Source of the DNA: Candidatus Krumholzibacteriia bacterium
Lineage (GTDB): Bacteria; Krumholzibacteriota; Krumholzibacteriia; LZORAL124-64-63
Length of the DNA: 13,799 nucleotides
Direction of reading: 5' to 3'
Assembly: GCA_027056825.1 (NCBI GenBank)
Contig: JALUJS010000134.1
Span: 1-13,799, forward strand
The position numbers and the translations under genes are program-made. Shown here one piece after another: positions 6,811 to 13,083 of the stretch (position 1 is the first letter of the stretch; each line of letters begins with the position of its first letter). Under the pieces are notes generated by a model. It had not been told where the DNA came from. It did not search any database and worked only from the letters and a program-made list of their open reading frames with translations.

Positions 6811-6845
6811 TCGGCCCGGTGGCACCGTCCGTGCCGCCGGGCTGA
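6811..6845 (+). other. 15-bp hairpin between acpP and fabF
   Basis: Positions 6811-6825 and 6831-6845 pair over 15 bp with two G-U pairs and a 5-base loop (CGTCC). The core is GCCCGG-T-GGCAC against GTGCC-G-CCGGGC. No T-run follows; the next bases are ACAACATCAGG. It therefore looks more like a processing or stabilising stem, or a partial attenuator, than an ordinary terminator. It lies 34 bases after the acpP stop. Confidence 0.5.
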
Positions 6846-6849
6846 ACAA

Positions 6850-6896
6850 CATCAGGGGAGGCGGACCGCCGTAGCCCATCAGGGGCGGGTGGACCG
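6850..6896 (+). repeat. Imperfect direct repeat in the acpP-fabF leader
   Basis: CATCAGGGG occurs at 6850-6858 and 6877-6885, and each copy is followed a few bases later by GGACCG (6863-6868 and 6891-6896). The two units are about 19 and 20 bases long and about 27 bases apart. Both sit between the post-acpP hairpin and the fabF ribosome binding site. The function is unknown; protein binding, RNA structure or a chance tandem duplication are all possible. Confidence 0.4.
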
Positions 6897-6919
6897 GTTC
6901 CGGATCATGGAGGTTGGTC

Positions 6920-8158
6920 GTGGCCAAGGGTAGAATCGCCGTCACCGGTTTGGGGCTGGTATGCCCCGTGGGACTTGATGTCCCGTCCTCGTGGGCCGGC
7001 CTGCTGGCAGGGCGCAGCGGCATCTCGCAGATCGAAGGACTGGACCTGGCCGATTTCAAGGTCACCATCGCCGGCCAGGTCAAGGATTTCGATCCCACGG
7101 CCGTCATGGAGCCCAAGGAGGCCCGGAAGGCCGACCGGTACAGCCAGTTCGCCATGGCCGCCGCCGTGGAGGCCATGAACCAGGCGCAACTCGAACCGCC
7201 CCGGGACCCGGTGCGCGCCGGGGTGATCATCGGCTCGGGCATGGGAGGCATGACCACCTTCGAGGACCAGGTCCTGCGCATGAGCAAGCGCGGCCCCCGC
7301 GCGGTCTCGCCCATGTTCATCCCCATGACCATCGGGGACATGGCCGCGGGCCTGGTGTCCATCCGCTACGGTTTCCGCGGCCCAAACTTCTGCACCGTCA
7401 GCGCCTGCGCCTCCGGCGCCCACGCCATCGCCATCGCGGCCGACCAGATCCGCAACGGGCACGCCGACGTCATGATCACCGGCGGGGCGGAAGCCGGAAT
7501 CTGCACCATCGGCATTGCCGGTTTCGCCAACATGAAAGCCTTGTCCACCCGCAACGATGAACCCGAGAAGGCGAGCCGCCCCTTCGACGCCGAGCGGGAC
7601 GGATTCGTCATGGGCGAGGGCGCGGGGATCATGGTGCTCGAGTCCGAGGAACACGCCCGGGCGCGCGGCGCGGAGATCCTTGGTTTCGTCCGGGGCTACG
7701 GCGCCACCGGCGACGCCTACCACATGACCCAGCCGGACAACGAGGGCCGCGGCGCCATCGGCTGCATGCAGGGTGCCCTGACCGACGCCGGCCTGACCCC
7801 CGCGGACATCGACTACATCAACGCCCACGGGACCAGCACCTACTTCAACGACAAGATCGAGAGCATGGCCATCCGCCGGGTGTTCGGTGAGGATGCCGAC
7901 CGGCTGAAGGTCAGCTCCACCAAGTCCATGACCGGCCACCTCCTGGGCGCCGCGGGCGCCATCGAGGCGGTTATCTCCATCATGGCCATGCGCGAGGGAA
8001 AGATCCCGCCGACCATCAACCTGGACAACCCCGACCCCGAGTGCGACCTGGACTACTGCCCGCATCGGGCGGTGGACGTACCCATCCGGCACGCGCTGTC
8101 CAATTCCTTCGGTTTCGGGGGACACAACATCAGCCTCTGCTTCAGCGCAGCCGACTAG
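6920..8158 (+). CDS. fabF: 3-oxoacyl-ACP synthase II
   Basis: Condenses acyl-ACP with malonyl-ACP to elongate fatty acids (KAS II). The protein is 412 aa, the E. coli length. The catalytic triad falls at exactly the E. coli positions: C163 in VSACASGAHA, H303 in NAHGTST and H340 in KSMTGHLLGAAG, with K335 also kept. The N-terminal RIAVTGLGLVCPVG and the C-terminal NSFGFGGHNISL are typical. The start is GTG 6920, since GGAGG at 6909-6913 is 6 bases away; an in-frame TTG 6914 would touch the Shine-Dalgarno. The 142-base leader holds a hairpin and a direct repeat. rnc follows after 12 bases. With fabH missing from this operon, initiation must rely on an enzyme encoded elsewhere or on another route. 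Confidence 0.97.
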   Translation: MAKGRIAVTGLGLVCPVGLDVPSSWAGLLAGRSGISQIEGLDLADFKVTIAGQVKDFDPTAVMEPKEARKADRYSQFAMAAAVEAMNQAQLEPPRDPVRAGVIIGSGMGGMTTFEDQVLRMSKRGPRAVSPMFIPMTIGDMAAGLVSIRYGFRGPNFCTVSACASGAHAIAIAADQIRNGHADVMITGGAEAGICTIGIAGFANMKALSTRNDEPEKASRPFDAERDGFVMGEGAGIMVLESEEHARARGAEILGFVRGYGATGDAYHMTQPDNEGRGAIGCMQGALTDAGLTPADIDYINAHGTSTYFNDKIESMAIRRVFGEDADRLKVSSTKSMTGHLLGAAGAIEAVISIMAMREGKIPPTINLDNPDPECDLDYCPHRAVDVPIRHALSNSFGFGGHNISLCFSAAD

Positions 8159-8170
8159 GCCCGGGAGGCG

Positions 8171-8986
8171 GTGACGGACGGCGACATGAAGGACGGCCGA
8201 CAGCCCGGGGGAGACCGTGCGCAGGGGTTCTGGTCCCGGTTGCGCCGTGTGTTTTCCGCATCGGGTCCGGCTCCGGGGCGCGAGCCTGACCTGCGCGTCC
8301 TGGAGGATATCCTCGGCTACCGGTTCTCGGACCTCGCCCTGCTGGAGAACGCCCTCCTGCACCGCTCCCAGGTCCATGTCAGCGGCCGGCAGCGCAGGGA
8401 GTCCAACGAACGGCTGGAATTCCTCGGCGACGCCATCCTGGGCGCCGTGGTCAGCGACCACCTCTATCACAGCTTTCCCGGGCACAGCGAGGGCGACCTG
8501 ACCAAGATGAAGTCCCTGCTGGTGTGCGGCGCCCGGCTGGCCGAGGTCGCCATGGAGCATGACCTGGGCCGGTACGTGCGCATGAGCCGGTCCGAAGCAG
8601 CCGCCGGCGGCCGCACCCGGCCGACCATCCTGGCCGACGCCACCGAGGCCGTCATCGGCGCGGTGTACCTGGACGGAGGTTTCGGCGCCGCCGCCGGGGT
8701 CATCCACCGGATCATCCTGGCCGGCAGCAGCCAGGTGCTGGACCGGCGCTCCCTGCGCAACTACAAGAGCCGGCTGCAGGAGATCATCCAGGCCCGCCAC
8801 AAGAGCCCGCCCCGCTACAAGGTCGTGTCCGCCGCCGGACCGGACCATGAGCGGCGTTTCGAGGTTGCCGTCACCTTCGAGGGCCGCGTCCTGGGCCGCG
8901 GCCAGGGTTCCAGCAAGAAGGCCGCCGAGCAGATGGCCGCCCGGGCCGCGTTGGCGGAACTCGAGGAGCTGGAAGACGGTTCCTGA
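8171..8986 (+). CDS. rnc: Ribonuclease III
   Basis: Double-strand-specific endonuclease that processes rRNA precursors and structured mRNAs. From GTG 8171 the protein is 271 aa, longer than the ~226 of E. coli because of an extra basic N-terminal stretch of about 45 residues (FWSRLRRVF is part of it). The signature NERLEFLGDAIL supplies E80, E83 and D87, and ADATEAVIGAVYLDGG supplies D156 and E159, the full metal-binding set. A C-terminal dsRNA-binding domain (from about NYKSRLQEIIQ) ends with GSSKKAAEQMAARAAL. The start is uncertain: GGGAGG at 8163-8168 is only 2 bases from GTG 8171 and 17 from in-frame ATG 8186. Its place behind fabF is common in many phyla. Confidence 0.95.
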   Translation: MTDGDMKDGRQPGGDRAQGFWSRLRRVFSASGPAPGREPDLRVLEDILGYRFSDLALLENALLHRSQVHVSGRQRRESNERLEFLGDAILGAVVSDHLYHSFPGHSEGDLTKMKSLLVCGARLAEVAMEHDLGRYVRMSRSEAAAGGRTRPTILADATEAVIGAVYLDGGFGAAAGVIHRIILAGSSQVLDRRSLRNYKSRLQEIIQARHKSPPRYKVVSAAGPDHERRFEVAVTFEGRVLGRGQGSSKKAAEQMAARAALAELEELEDGS

Positions 8987-9059
8987 AACACGGGAGCGGT
9001 CCGGCCCCCGGGGATTTATCATCCGGTATGAAGAAACGAAACCCCTTCCTGGAGGGAAG

Positions 9060-10865
9060 ATGAAGTTCCACCCTGTCGCCTCCTGCCTCCTGTTGGCCTG
9101 CATCCTGTCCACGCCGGTAGCCGCCGTTCCCGTCGCGCGGGATTCCGCGGGCTCGATATTGCAGGAGCCTCCGGCCATTCCCTACGGACCGGGCTCCAGC
9201 TGGATCGTCGGGCATGAACTCTACGCGGCCGGTGACCTGGACGAGGCCTTGCCGTTCCTGCACATGGCCTACCGCCATGCTCCGGACGTGGTGCCGGTGG
9301 CGCGGGAGTTCGCCGCGGCCCTGCAGGCCCGCGGCTATTTCGAGGACGCCCTTGAGGTGATGGACGACCTGGTTGCAGCACACCCCGATTCCCTCGCTTT
9401 CCGGTACGACCGGGCCCGCCTGCTGGTGCAACTCGGCCGCTCCGACGACGCCCTGCGTGATCTCGCGTGGTTGCGCGGGCGCCGGGGCGTGACCGACGAC
9501 ATGGTTTCCCTGGAGGCCTCCCTGCTGTCCGCGCAGGGCCGCGTGGACGACGCCATGGCCGTGTTGAGGGAAGGCCTGGACCTTTTTCCGGACCGGGCGC
9601 CGGCAATCTACCTGGGCATGGCCACGGTGCTGGAACGCAACGACCGGGTGCAGGATGCGCCTGCGGTCCTGAGGGAGGGGCTGGCCCGCTTTCCCGGCGA
9701 CAAGGGCCTGACCCTGGCCCTCATGGAGGCCCTGGTGCGCTCCGGCCGGCACGAGGAGGCCCTGGCCGCGGCCGCCCGGGCCGACAGCCTCTTCGGGCTC
9801 CCGGCTCCCGCGGTCACCGACAGCCTCGAGGCCGAAGATGCAGGAACCGGGGCGGAAGAATCCTTCCGCATCGAACTGGCCGACCTGTACTTCCGCAACG
9901 GTGACTCGTCCCGCGGCCTGGTGATCCTCGAGGCCATGGACCGCGCAGGCGAACTGGCCCTGCAGCCGAGCCTGTACCTGGCCCGCTCCCTGCTGCACAC
10001 GGGCGACAAGGAGAACGGGCGCAAGCTGCTTGACCGCATCCTTCATCGCTGGCCGGGTTCGGGCCGGGCCTGGTTCCTGGCCGGTCGCCTGGCCGAGGAC
10101 GGCGGTGACCTGCCGGGGGCTCTGGAAAACTACGACCGCGCCGTGGCCCTGGCGCCCCGGGACCCTGAGTTGCGCCTGGCGCTGGTCCGGGGGCTGTTGT
10201 TGGCCATGGATGAGGGCGGCGATATGGCCCCTCCGGATTCCCTGCTGGAATCCTTCCCCCGGCATGTCAAGGCGGCGTCGGCCATGGTGCCCCCCGCGGA
10301 CCACATGGGCCAGATGGTCCTGGGTTATGCCTTTCGGCGCCTCGACGACTCCGAGCGGGCCGGTTCGCACTTCCTGCTGGCTGCCGAGGATTCCAGCCTG
10401 CGCTTCAACGCCCTGATCCAGGCCAGCCTGTCCCTCGACCGGGCCGGGGATGTCCGCCGGGCCCGGCAGACCCTGGAAACCCTGCGCCGCGAGAACCCCG
10501 ACAATGCGGAAATCGCCAATTCACTGGGCTACTTCCTGGCCGAAAAGAACCTGGAACTGGACGAGGCGGAGCGGCTGGTGGCCCAGGCCCTGGAGACCGA
10601 TCCCGGCAACGGGGCCTACCTGGATTCCATGGGATGGGTGCGGTACCGTCAGGGCAGGCTGGCCGAGGCCTTCGATTACCTGATCCGGGCGGTCAACGTG
10701 CTGCCGGACGACCCGGTGATCCTCGAACACCTGGGCATCGTCCTGAGGGACCAGGGACAGGCAGCCGAAGCTGCCGACATGTTCCGGCGGGCGAAGGGAT
10801 TGGGCGGAGACGCCATCCGGTTGGAGGAATTGCTGCGTGAGGTCACCGGTCCAGGGCATGAATAG
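9060..10865 (+). CDS. Exported TPR-repeat protein
   Basis: A 601-aa protein with a signal peptide (MKFHPVASCLLLACILSTPVAA, cleavage near residue 22; an LLAC lipobox-like site at C14 is a less likely alternative) and an almost continuous array of tetratricopeptide repeats. The C-terminal part is the best match to a known type. N487-SLGYFLAEK, D522-SMGWVRYRQGRLAEA and EHLGIVLRDQGQAAEA (from ~556) resemble the large TPR proteins encoded beside lolB in proteobacteria. TPRs act as protein-binding scaffolds; the partner is not known. ATG 9060 is chosen because it gives the signal peptide and has GGAGGGAAG just upstream; the open frame extends further 5' into rnc but that part is not secretory. The last 8 bases overlap the next gene. 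Confidence 0.85.
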   Translation: MKFHPVASCLLLACILSTPVAAVPVARDSAGSILQEPPAIPYGPGSSWIVGHELYAAGDLDEALPFLHMAYRHAPDVVPVAREFAAALQARGYFEDALEVMDDLVAAHPDSLAFRYDRARLLVQLGRSDDALRDLAWLRGRRGVTDDMVSLEASLLSAQGRVDDAMAVLREGLDLFPDRAPAIYLGMATVLERNDRVQDAPAVLREGLARFPGDKGLTLALMEALVRSGRHEEALAAAARADSLFGLPAPAVTDSLEAEDAGTGAEESFRIELADLYFRNGDSSRGLVILEAMDRAGELALQPSLYLARSLLHTGDKENGRKLLDRILHRWPGSGRAWFLAGRLAEDGGDLPGALENYDRAVALAPRDPELRLALVRGLLLAMDEGGDMAPPDSLLESFPRHVKAASAMVPPADHMGQMVLGYAFRRLDDSERAGSHFLLAAEDSSLRFNALIQASLSLDRAGDVRRARQTLETLRRENPDNAEIANSLGYFLAEKNLELDEAERLVAQALETDPGNGAYLDSMGWVRYRQGRLAEAFDYLIRAVNVLPDDPVILEHLGIVLRDQGQAAEAADMFRRAKGLGGDAIRLEELLREVTGPGHE

Positions 10866-11613
10866 GAGCCGCATCCGGACCGTCCTGGCCGGGGCGGCCG
10901 CATGTTTGTGCCTCCTTGTGCAGGGCGCCGCCCAGGGACAGGAGTCCCTGCTGTGGGTCGGCGGTTGGCGCCTGGCCACCTGGGGCTTCCACGGGGACGG
11001 GATCTGCGCCTGGGTGAGCGGGCCCCTGGGCCTGCGACTGGACGTGGCCGCGGCTGCCGTCGGCGCCGATCCCGCCGCGAGCGCGGGGCGGCTGTGGGAG
11101 CAGACGGGTGAGGGCTGGACCTTCGTGTGCGGCGCTGTTGACGGCACCTTCGGGCCCTGGAGCGAACCCTGGCGGCCCCTGGCGCCCGGTCCCCGGCGCG
11201 CCCTGGCGGAACTGGCGGCCGCCGTGGCGGCGGCCACCACCGGGACCGGAACCGAAACCTCCAGACTGGCCCTCAGGTGGAACGACCCTCCGGCGGGCAT
11301 GTCCGCCTTCCATGCGGCGCTGGCCGCGCGTGCGGCCGGTTCCGGGGACGCCGTGGAGACGGTGATCCTGGAGGCGGGGTCCTCTCCCCGCGCCGTGCGG
11401 CTGCGGTCCTCGCGCCGACCGGGTCGGCTGGAACTGTGGCCGGCGGCAGGCTATCCCGGCGCCGTGACCGCCCCGGCCGAGGTCTTCGCCCCCCTGTGGC
11501 CCCTGGCCACCTTCTTTCCCGTTCCTGAAATTTTCCGGGAACCCCGTGGCGCTTCCGGCATTGAAAACAATGCGGTTCTTCACGGTGGTCGCGTCCCAGG
11601 AGAGGGCTCATGA
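10858..11613 (+). CDS. Unrecognised exported protein
   Basis: A 251-aa protein I do not recognise. Residues 1-28 form a clear signal peptide (basic NRSRIR, then LAGAAACLCLLVQGAAQG), so it is probably exported; C15 and C17 lie within the hydrophobic stretch and there is no good lipobox. The mature part has many Trp residues (GGWRLATWGF, GPWSEPWRP), an Ala-rich middle and a beta-like C-terminal part (AVRLRSSRRPGRLELWP). Its place after a TPR gene recalls lolB, but no LolB motif is evident. ATG 10858 overlaps the TPR stop by 8 bases. GTG 10837 is a real alternative, with GGAGG at 10823-10827 nine bases away; it would add 7 residues. The stop overlaps the sigma gene start (ATGA). Confidence 0.75.
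   Translation: MNRSRIRTVLAGAAACLCLLVQGAAQGQESLLWVGGWRLATWGFHGDGICAWVSGPLGLRLDVAAAAVGADPAASAGRLWEQTGEGWTFVCGAVDGTFGPWSEPWRPLAPGPRRALAELAAAVAAATTGTGTETSRLALRWNDPPAGMSAFHAALAARAAGSGDAVETVILEAGSSPRAVRLRSSRRPGRLELWPAAGYPGAVTAPAEVFAPLWPLATFFPVPEIFREPRGASGIENNAVLHGGRVPGEGS
11538..11566 (+). promoter_or_regulatory. Possible ECF-type promoter ahead of the sigma gene
   Basis: GGAACC (11538-11543) resembles the GGAAC -35 element of many ECF sigma factors, and TTGAAA (11561-11566) follows after 17 bases in a locally A/T-rich patch. The patch lies in the last codons of the upstream gene, 44-72 bases before the sigma ATG. Autoregulation is common for such sigma factors. The -10 is not specific and this call is speculative. 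Confidence 0.22.
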
Positions 11614-12317
11614 ACTTCTCGCGCGAGGAACATCCCCACGGCACCCCGGCTGCGGCCAGGGCGCACCTGTCCGAGGTCAGGGACGAGGATCTCATCGTCC
11701 AGGTCCAGGAGGGGAACCGCAAGGCCTTCGACGAGCTTGCGGCCCGTTACAAGAACCGCCTGTTCAGCTTCATCCTGCGCATGGTCAAGGAGCCGGTCCT
11801 GGCCGAGGAACTCACGCAGGAGACGTTGATCAGGGTCTACATCCACGCGGCGAAGTACCGGGAGATCGCACGGTTCTCCACCTGGGTCTTCACCATCGCC
11901 ACCAACCTGGTGCGCAACAAGATGCGCCAGCGGTCGCGGCGGCCACAGCTGCTGAGCCTGAATCCCGCTCCGGTCGAGGACGAGATTCCCCTGGATCCGC
12001 CCGATCCGGAGGCTGATCCCTCGCTTGACATCCAGCGGAGCGAACTGGCGGCGGTGATCAACGAGGCCACCGCCGGAATCCCGGAGAAGTACCGGATCCC
12101 CTTCCTGCTGCGCGAGGTCGAGCAGCTCAGCTACGAGGAGATCCAGCAGGTGACCGGCCTGAAACTCGGTACCGTGCGCTCGCGGATCAACCGCGCCCGC
12201 AATCGCTTCCGGCAACTGGTCAAACCCCTGTTGAAGGACGAGACCCTGCTGGAGGAACTGGAAATGATCGAGGCCCGCGCGGCCTCACTGAAGGACGATC
12301 CTTCGGAACCACGGTAG
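11610..12317 (+). CDS. ECF-family RNA polymerase sigma factor (RpoE-like)
   Basis: A sigma70-family factor of the extracytoplasmic-function group, 235 aa. Region 2 runs from about AFDELAARYKNRLFSFILRM (39-58) through LAEELTQETLIRVY to FSTWVFTIATNLVRNKMRQRSRR, which covers -10 recognition and core binding. A linker rich in Pro, Asp and Glu follows. Region 4 (IPEKYRIPFLLREVEQLSYEEI then TGLKLGTVRSRINRARNRFRQL) is the -35-binding helix-turn-helix. A ~24-residue tail precedes region 2 and a ~35-residue tail follows region 4. ATG 11610 overlaps the previous stop (ATGA), with AGGAGAGGG at 11598-11606. The anti-sigma gene follows at once. The regulon cannot be read from this window. Confidence 0.93.
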   Translation: MNFSREEHPHGTPAAARAHLSEVRDEDLIVQVQEGNRKAFDELAARYKNRLFSFILRMVKEPVLAEELTQETLIRVYIHAAKYREIARFSTWVFTIATNLVRNKMRQRSRRPQLLSLNPAPVEDEIPLDPPDPEADPSLDIQRSELAAVINEATAGIPEKYRIPFLLREVEQLSYEEIQQVTGLKLGTVRSRINRARNRFRQLVKPLLKDETLLEELEMIEARAASLKDDPSEPR

Positions 12318-12326
12318 GTGATGACG

Positions 12327-13049
12327 ATGCGCTGCAACAAGGCCCGTAGCTACCTGAGCCAGGCCATGGATGAACAGCTTCCCGGGAAGACCGCCCGCGA
12401 CCTGGATCTCCATCTCGATTCCTGCTCCTCCTGCCGGGAATACCGCGCCGACCTGCTGGCCGGGCGCCGGCTGCTGGCCGCCACCTCGCCTTCCCTGGGG
12501 GAGGATTTCGATTGGCGCCTGCAGCTCAAGCTCAACCAGGCGCTGCAGCGAACCGCCGGGGAGACCGCGTATCCCTGGCAAGAGACCGGCCCGGTCCGGT
12601 CCGGATGGTTCGGCCCTTTCACCACCGCGGCTTCCCTGGGACTGGCGGCCGTGCTGGCCCTGGCCATGTTCATGGGGCCGGTGTCCCGGACGGGGGCGCC
12701 GGGGGCGCGGGAAGCCATGCCGGCTTCCGGAGCCCTGGCCCGCTCCGGTCACGATTCGGATCGGCTGCCGCTGACGCGCCGTCCCGGGGATTCCCCCTTC
12801 GGGATGTCCGGCGCCGGTCTGCGTTCGGTTTCCCGGGAGGGCGGCTGGGAGCGTTCCGCCGGGAGCCGGGGTTTTGCCCTCGAGCCGGCCTGGACGGGCA
12901 ATCATCTCGAGGACCTGATGACCATCCAGGAACTGCGGCTGCGCAACCAGCGCCTCAATAACCAGCTGTACCAGTACCAGCGGGAACTCTCCGTTCTGCG
13001 GGCGCGCCTTGACAGGGCCGACAGCAATGGGCTAGATCTAGGCGAGTAG
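12327..13049 (+). CDS. Zinc-finger transmembrane anti-sigma factor
   Basis: A probable anti-sigma factor for the sigma encoded just upstream. The N-terminal ~45 residues form a ZAS-type (zf-HC2) domain with C3, H29, C33 and C36, the last three in the hallmark H-x3-C-x2-C. A single membrane segment lies at about 98-117 (FTTAASLGLAAVLALAMFMG). The part outside the membrane is a long Gly/Ser/Arg/Pro-rich, probably disordered stretch, and it ends in a Leu-, Gln- and Arg-rich segment (last ~45 residues, LRNQRLNNQLYQYQRELSVL) that should form a coiled coil. ATG 12327 is chosen because AGGTGAT lies at a suitable distance; GTG 12318 or ATG 12321 would add 2-3 residues. The 3' end carries two rare CTA codons and a promoter-like pattern. 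Confidence 0.85.
   Translation: MRCNKARSYLSQAMDEQLPGKTARDLDLHLDSCSSCREYRADLLAGRRLLAATSPSLGEDFDWRLQLKLNQALQRTAGETAYPWQETGPVRSGWFGPFTTAASLGLAAVLALAMFMGPVSRTGAPGAREAMPASGALARSGHDSDRLPLTRRPGDSPFGMSGAGLRSVSREGGWERSAGSRGFALEPAWTGNHLEDLMTIQELRLRNQRLNNQLYQYQRELSVLRARLDRADSNGLDLGE
13009..13038 (+). promoter_or_regulatory. Promoter candidate for the DUF4837-like gene
   Basis: A consensus TTGACA (13009-13014) is followed after 18 bp by TAGATC (13033-13038), which keeps the first T, the A and the fourth-position A of a -10. The 11 bases GCGCCTTGACA are identical to those at the fab operon promoter. The -10 area forces two rare CTA leucine codons at the end of the anti-sigma gene. A start near 13045 would leave a leader of about 39 bases with its own Shine-Dalgarno. 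Confidence 0.48.
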
Positions 13050-13083
13050 TTTCCGGTCCGGCCCCAGCCTGCGAGGCGACGCG

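Noticed and set aside
6801..6830. TTGACC in the acpP-fabF gap as a fabF promoter
   Set aside because: The -10 position falls in GC-rich hairpin sequence (ACCGTC) with no TA-start hexamer.
8847..9059. 5' extension of the TPR gene from an ATG inside rnc
   Set aside because: The added 71 residues are out-of-frame rnc sequence, rich in Arg and Pro, and would bury the clear signal peptide that starts at 9060.
8987..9059. Promoter or terminator in the rnc-TPR gap
   Set aside because: A TATGAA box (9026) and an A/T-rich TTTATC exist but no -35 stands at the right distance, and only a 4-bp stem can form; not enough to call.
6905..9178. 757-codon open frame on the minus strand opposite fabF and rnc
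   Set aside because: It is a mirror of the strong G/C third-position bias of fabF and rnc; its translation is Gly/Val/Ala/His-rich low-complexity text without any motif, and the plus-strand genes have full catalytic sites.
12025..12048. TTGACA inside the sigma gene as a promoter
   Set aside because: No -10-like box occurs 16-18 bases downstream (the area is GCGGCG-type), and the hexamer encodes conserved reading-frame residues.
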